17,354 nucleotides of DNA from contig LFRX01000029.1 in the NCBI GenBank assembly GCA_001512985.1, positions 19,028 to 36,381 of the forward strand, in the 5' to 3' direction. Both the position numbers and the translations under genes were made by a program. Positions 14,473 to 17,354 of the stretch are shown one piece after another; the first letter of the stretch is position 1; each line of letters starts with the position of its first letter. The notes beneath the pieces are model-generated. The model saw only the letters and a list, made by a program, of their open reading frames with translations. It was not told the DNA's origin and ran no database searches. The stretch comes from Acholeplasmatales bacterium DTU056. GTDB taxonomy: Bacteria; Bacillota_I; Bacilli_A; ML615J-28; CAG-698.

Positions 14473-15265
14473 AATCTATTTCTAATGTTGCAAACATATG
14501 AGATAAATCTTCACGCAATAATTCTTTATTACTTATATCATAACTAGAAAGTTCAGATTTAATTTCATCATCAAATGGGCTTATACCTTCAGCTTGTAGG
14601 TTTTTAATAATAGATCTTTCTGCTAAAGCTTCTAAAACAACTGCATGTGGAGTAAATTCTTGGGCTTGAGTAGTTAATTGTTCTAACGATATACGTGGGG
14701 CCCGACGATTTTTACTATATCCATTAGGAACAATATACTTAATACCTCTTAAATCAATCTCATTATCAATAAAATATTGTATTGTATTGATAAATCCACC
14801 TAAACCTAGGGCATCTAAGCCGACAACGATTAGTATATGATCGCTAATATCAAGTAAAACTTCTGTAATTCGACTACTTGAAGGAGGGAAATCAACTAGA
14901 ATATAATCAAAATAACTAGCATATTCATGTAAAATGTGTTGTAATTTCTTTTCTTGACTTCGTTCAAGAGTTAATTTCAATGAAAGCTTGTCCGTATTTA
15001 AAGTTTTAATTAAGTATAAGTTTTCTCGGGCTTCAATTAAAATATCTCCTAAATCAACATGTCCAGCTATTAAAAATTCTAAATAATTATCATTTGCATC
15101 AAAGATTTTATCTTGAACACCAAAGACTTTAAAAACACTATTTTGATCGTCAACACTTAAAATTAGTACTTTTTTACCTTGTTTAGCAAGGTAATGACCT
15201 AAATACGCAATGAAAGTTGTCTTCCCAACTCCACCTTTCTTGCAGAAAGTAGAGATTATGGCCAT
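14471..15265 (-). CDS. Short ParA-type partition ATPase
   Basis: 264 aa with no N-terminal DNA-binding extension, as in small (type Ib) plasmid ParA and chromosomal Soj. Deviant Walker A KGGVGKTT at residues 10-17 includes the signature lysine 10; Walker B FDYILVDFPPS is at 119-129. The usual DxDPQ motif after strand 2 reads SVDDQ (37-41): the central Asp is kept, the first Asp and the Pro are changed. ParA dimers bind DNA non-specifically with ATP and move cargo bearing the partner protein. The partner here is the RHH-like gene just upstream, 1 nt away, whose 3' end holds the GGGAGGG ribosome site. MinD is less likely: no C-terminal amphipathic membrane helix is evident. Runs opposite to dnaN and yaaA. 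Confidence 0.92.
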   Translation of the reverse strand: MAIISTFCKKGGVGKTTFIAYLGHYLAKQGKKVLILSVDDQNSVFKVFGVQDKIFDANDNYLEFLIAGHVDLGDILIEARENLYLIKTLNTDKLSLKLTLERSQEKKLQHILHEYASYFDYILVDFPPSSSRITEVLLDISDHILIVVGLDALGLGGFINTIQYFIDNEIDLRGIKYIVPNGYSKNRRAPRISLEQLTTQAQEFTPHAVVLEALAERSIIKNLQAEGISPFDDEIKSELSSYDISNKELLREDLSHMFATLEID

Positions 15266-15266
15266 C

Positions 15267-15476
15267 TTAGAAGCCCTCCCTTTCTAATTTTTCTAAGCAA
15301 GCCTCCTCAATAAATTGGGAAATTTGGATTCCTTTCGTTGCGGAAGCGATTCGGACTCTTTTTCTTAGTTCACGATCCATTGTTGCGGTGTATTTATCAC
15401 GCGCAGTAGAAGATGCAACTTTTCGAGTCTCGAATGGATTCTCCCTCTTTTTAAAAGGTCCGATGTTGTTTGTCAT
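15267..15476 (-). CDS. Small ribbon-helix-helix-like DNA-binding protein, ParA partner
   Basis: 69 aa from ATG 15476, with GGGAGG eight bases upstream. The C-terminal half (about 27-69) has the ribbon-helix-helix pattern: a short strand (DKYTATMD), helix (RELRKRVRIASATKG), turn, and second helix (ISQFIEEACLEKLEREG). The N-terminal 26 residues are polar and basic (KKRENPFETRK), like the flexible tails by which type Ib partner proteins (for example ParG or omega) touch ParA. Size, order and near-zero spacing to parA support a centromere-binding and self-repressing role. The adjacent TACATA-rich DNA is the natural candidate target. No sequence signature of a ParB/Spo0J is present. Confidence 0.8.
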   Translation of the reverse strand: MTNNIGPFKKRENPFETRKVASSTARDKYTATMDRELRKRVRIASATKGIQISQFIEEACLEKLEREGF

Positions 15477-16172
15477 AAAAAATTCCTCCCTTACACAATA
15501 TTTTATGTATTTATATATAAATGTATAAATGTATATAAATATATACACAAATAATTATATAATTATATACATATATACATAAAAACATATACACTAATAG
15601 ATCATAACTTAAATTTTTAGATTTTTTTGTCTTTTTTTATCATTAATTCGAGATATTTTTAAATCGAAATTATATCTCAAAATTTATTTCAACTCAAAAG
15701 ATGAGCATTTGCGTTTTAAACCATTTTTTAAGATACGAAAAAACACCCGAATTTTCGCTTATAATCTTTTTTTGAAAAAAAGTAGTAAAGTAATTCCCCC
15801 CCATGGGTTTTTCACAAAATAAACGATTTTTAAAGAAGGCAAAAAAATCGCAATTTTAGGGGGTTTTGAATCAAAAATTTGTAATTTTTTGATAACAGAT
15901 AGACATCTAGTAAATAAAAATGTAAAAACATAAATACATATAAAAGTATATATTTAATACCATAAATACATAAATAAAGAAATATTTACACAAGCACAAA
16001 AATAACGAAAATGATAAGGTTTCTAAATGTCGGTTCCAAAAAGAACCAAACAAGTTACCCAAAGTTTAAAGTGATATTTTCAAGGTAAAGGTATTTGAAT
16101 TAATGGTAAAAATTAGTATTCCTACCTCGTTTATTATTATATCTCAAAAACTCTGATAAAGCAATAAAATAA

Positions 16173-16188
16173 TTATGTATATACATAA
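16173..16188. repeat. 16-bp palindrome TTATGTATATACATAA
   Basis: Perfect palindrome made of TATGTA and TACATA half-sites 8 bp apart. Its 14-bp core recurs exactly at 16823-16836. Confidence 0.7.
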
Positions 16189-16514
16189 ATATTTTTAAGT
16201 TGATTTCATGTTTGTACGTTAAAAATTTTAAAGTTTAGATTATTTAAGAATAAGATCCAAGCCAAAAATGTACATATTTAAATAATTATGTAAATAATTA
16301 TAAAAATCCCCCCTTTTCAATTGTGTTTTGATTATGAAATTTTAATTCTGTTAACTCCCCCTAAAGATTTTGGTGTTATATATTTTAGATTATCAATATT
16401 TATATACATATATACGTATTTAGTTGTGTTATTTTATGGTTTATTTATTGTAGTTAGCTAATTTAAGTCGTATATTGACTGAAGTAAAATTTATTTTTGT
16501 ACTTATAAACATAA

Positions 16515-16530
16515 ATACATATATATGTAT
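16515..16530. repeat. 16-bp palindrome, copy 2 (ATACATATATATGTAT)
   Basis: Identical to the palindrome at 14392-14407. It is immediately preceded by ACATAA, so that ACATAAATACATA (16509-16521) also repeats the 13-mer found at 15928-15940 and, with one base changed, at 15960-15972. Confidence 0.75.
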
Positions 16531-16637
16531 TTTATTTCTACTATATTATGCTAGATATCATAATCTAAATTCATCCTAAATAATCAAAGTATTAATAACT
16601 ACTCCTGCCTATACATATATAAATAAATATTTATAAC

Positions 16638-16691
16638 GATTTAGAAGGGTTAATAGATAAATAGAATATATTGTTATAATAACCCTAAATC
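16638..16691. other. Long imperfect hairpin in the array region
   Basis: GATTTA (16638-16643) pairs with TAAATC (16686-16691), and GGGTTA (16647-16652) with TAACCC (16680-16685). The result is a 12-bp stem with a 3-nt bulge and a 27-nt AT-rich loop. The stem holds one of the few GC-containing patches in the region. No T-run follows, so it is not a plain terminator. It may be a DNA or RNA structure; function unknown. Confidence 0.45.
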
Positions 16692-16822
16692 TTAATAAAA
16701 CTTAAGCACAATAATATAAACTAAAAATGAATAAGCATATTTTTATAATTATGGAAATACATATAAACATAAATATTTACAAATTGATACTTATTTTTAA
16801 ACATAAAAGATTGACCTATTTT

Positions 16823-16836
16823 TATGTATATACATA
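16823..16836. repeat. 14-bp palindrome TATGTATATACATA
   Basis: Exact copy of the core of 16173-16188; a further TATGTA follows at 16839. Confidence 0.7.
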
Positions 16837-17038
16837 GATATGTAAATATTTATCATTTTTTAGTGTGTTTATATATATCTCAGGGTGTAAATTTATTGTT
16901 TATGATAAATTTTAAACCATAATGAACTAAAAATAACTAGAAATTAAAAATGAAACATTTAAGTTAAATTATATATATAATAAGGAAAGAAAACTGTTTA
17001 TTTTGAGATAAAAAATACTAGAAAATTAAGCCAAAATA

Positions 17039-17047
17039 TGCTATAAT
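17039..17047 (+). promoter_or_regulatory. Extended -10 promoter of yaaA-recF
   Basis: TGCTATAAT (TG-N-TATAAT) at 17039-17047, with TAGAAA 17 nt upstream at 17019-17024 (four of six -35 positions). It lies 34 nt before the yaaA ATG and supplies the promoter that the separated yaaA-recF unit needs. Confidence 0.7.
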
Positions 17048-17080
17048 GAATTATACTAAAAGAAAGAAAGTAGGAGAGTT

Positions 17081-17293
17081 ATGAATCAAGTAAAAATAAC
17101 AACTGAATATATAACTTTAGGTCAATTTTTGAAGTATGTTAATATTATTGAAAAAGGGTCTTTCGCGAAATCTTTCTTACAAGAAATTCGAGTTTTAGTA
17201 AATGATGAAGTGGAAACGAGACGGGGCCGCAAAATATATCCAAATTACATTATTACGATTCCTGGGAAAGGCCAATATTTAATTACTAAATAG
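17081..17293 (+). CDS. yaaA: S4-domain RNA-binding protein YaaA
   Basis: 70 aa, almost entirely one S4 RNA-binding domain: ITLGQFLKYVNIIEKGSFAK (about 11-30), then VLVNDEVETRRGRKIYPN (about 38-55), which is the S4 core. This small protein, typical of the dnaN-recF interval in Bacillota, is called YaaA or RlbA; it has been linked to ribosome assembly and the precise role is not settled. The ATG has an AGGAGAG ribosome site. Its own promoter precedes it, and recF begins 2 nt after its stop, so the two are co-transcribed. Confidence 0.93.
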   Translation: MNQVKITTEYITLGQFLKYVNIIEKGSFAKSFLQEIRVLVNDEVETRRGRKIYPNYIITIPGKGQYLITK

Positions 17294-17295
17294 CC

Positions 17296-17354
17296 ATGAT
17301 ACACATAAAAGAGTTAATCTTAAAAAACTTTCGGTGTTATACCGAATATAAGGA
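17296..17354 (+). CDS. recF: RecF recombination/repair protein (start only, cut by window edge)
   Basis: Only 19 full codons are visible: MIHIKELILKNFRCYTEYK. The pattern IKELxLKNFRxY is the characteristic RecF N-terminus, and the place directly after yaaA is the standard one. RecF is an ABC-type ATPase that helps load RecA at gaps. No strong ribosome site precedes the ATG, which lies 2 nt past the yaaA stop, so translation is probably coupled to yaaA. Confidence 0.9.
   Translation, partial: MIHIKELILKNFRCYTEYK

Larger units (their letters stand above)
15504..16844. repeat. TACATA/TATGTA motif array (candidate centromere-like region)
   Basis: A gene-free stretch of about 1.5 kb (15480-17070). 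By eye I count 17 copies here: TACATA at 15568, 15576, 15935, 15967, 16182, 16271, 16405, 16516, 16612, 16758 and 16831; TATGTA at 15504, 16174, 16287, 16524, 16823 and 16839. With the five at 14389-14439 that makes 22, against roughly three to four expected in such AT-rich noncoding DNA by a simple base-composition estimate. Related AACATA and AATGTA copies lie among them (for example 15520, 15529, 15927). Spacing is irregular, with pairs 8 bp apart and gaps of up to 350 bp. Both parA-pair coding regions lack the motif. I found no gene, tRNA or known RNA in this stretch. Confidence 0.7.

Noticed and set aside
15803..15859. Short ORF starting MGFSQNKR in the array region
   Set aside because: Only 18 codons, preceded by a C7 run rather than a ribosome site, with no promoter in place.
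16032..16047. GGTTC/GAACC hairpin as a terminator or tRNA arm
   Set aside because: Five-base stem with no T-run and no surrounding cloverleaf.
15504..16844. Possible CRISPR array or tandem satellite
   Set aside because: The repeated unit is only 6-16 bp, spacing is irregular, copies occur in both orientations, and no cas genes are present.
15549..17038. tRNA, 4.5S, 6S or other known RNA gene
   Set aside because: No GC-containing conserved segments of these RNAs are visible in this very AT-rich stretch.
1..17354. Recoding of TGA as tryptophan
   Set aside because: Conserved tryptophans are TGG, and TGA serves as the stop for the genes ending at 2142, 3115 and 4023.

Overview
This AT-rich window carries the chromosomal replication-origin region of a low-GC Gram-positive-type bacterium. 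It has divergent rpmH-rnpA-yidC-khpB and dnaA-dnaN gene sets, DnaA boxes on both sides of dnaA, and the start of recF at the right edge. Tryptophan is encoded by TGG, and TGA ends several genes, so the code is the standard bacterial one and not the Mycoplasma/Spiroplasma code. Base composition and gene content would suit an Acholeplasma/Izemoplasma/Haloplasma-like member of the Mycoplasmatota or an AT-rich Erysipelotrichia-like Bacillota. I cannot name the species.

Layout. 1-578 (minus): 5' part of a TtcA-type PP-loop tRNA thiolase. 656-1564 (minus): two-span membrane protein of unknown function. 1762-4023 (plus): compact four-gene operon (126-aa unknown protein, NfeD-like membrane protein, shortened SPFH protein, full-length SPFH/stomatin-like protein) with a consensus promoter and a strong terminator. 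4147-5028 (plus): PAP2-family membrane phosphatase, convergent with mnmE. 5068-7222 (minus): YiiX-like papain-fold hydrolase followed by mnmE. 7352-8011 (plus): Fic-domain protein. 8098-10224 (minus): rpmH, rnpA, yidC, khpB (jag), the usual left arm of a Bacillota origin. 10309-11235 (minus): single-span protein of unknown function. 11236-13217: origin region with DnaA boxes, dnaA, then more boxes and an AT-rich spacer before dnaN. 13218-14342: dnaN.

The most unusual part is 14380-17050. The common order dnaA-dnaN-yaaA-recF is broken after dnaN by a counter-oriented pair: a 69-aa ribbon-helix-helix-like protein and a 264-aa short ParA ATPase. This resembles a plasmid type Ib partition module. 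Next to it lies about 1.5 kb of gene-free DNA filled with irregularly spaced TACATA/TATGTA motifs, several in perfect palindromes, and a smaller cluster of the same motif lies on the far side of parA. I infer an origin-proximal segregation cassette with its own centromere-like array. After the array, a small S4-domain protein (yaaA) with its own extended -10 promoter leads into recF.

How the genes work together. The core is replication initiation (dnaA, dnaN, recF, DnaA boxes), possible origin segregation (ParA plus RHH plus array), ribosome and RNase P components (rpmH, rnpA), membrane protein insertion (yidC, with khpB RNA binding), and tRNA modification (TtcA-like, mnmE). Around it are membrane-organising (SPFH/NfeD) and accessory enzymes (PAP2, YiiX-like, Fic).
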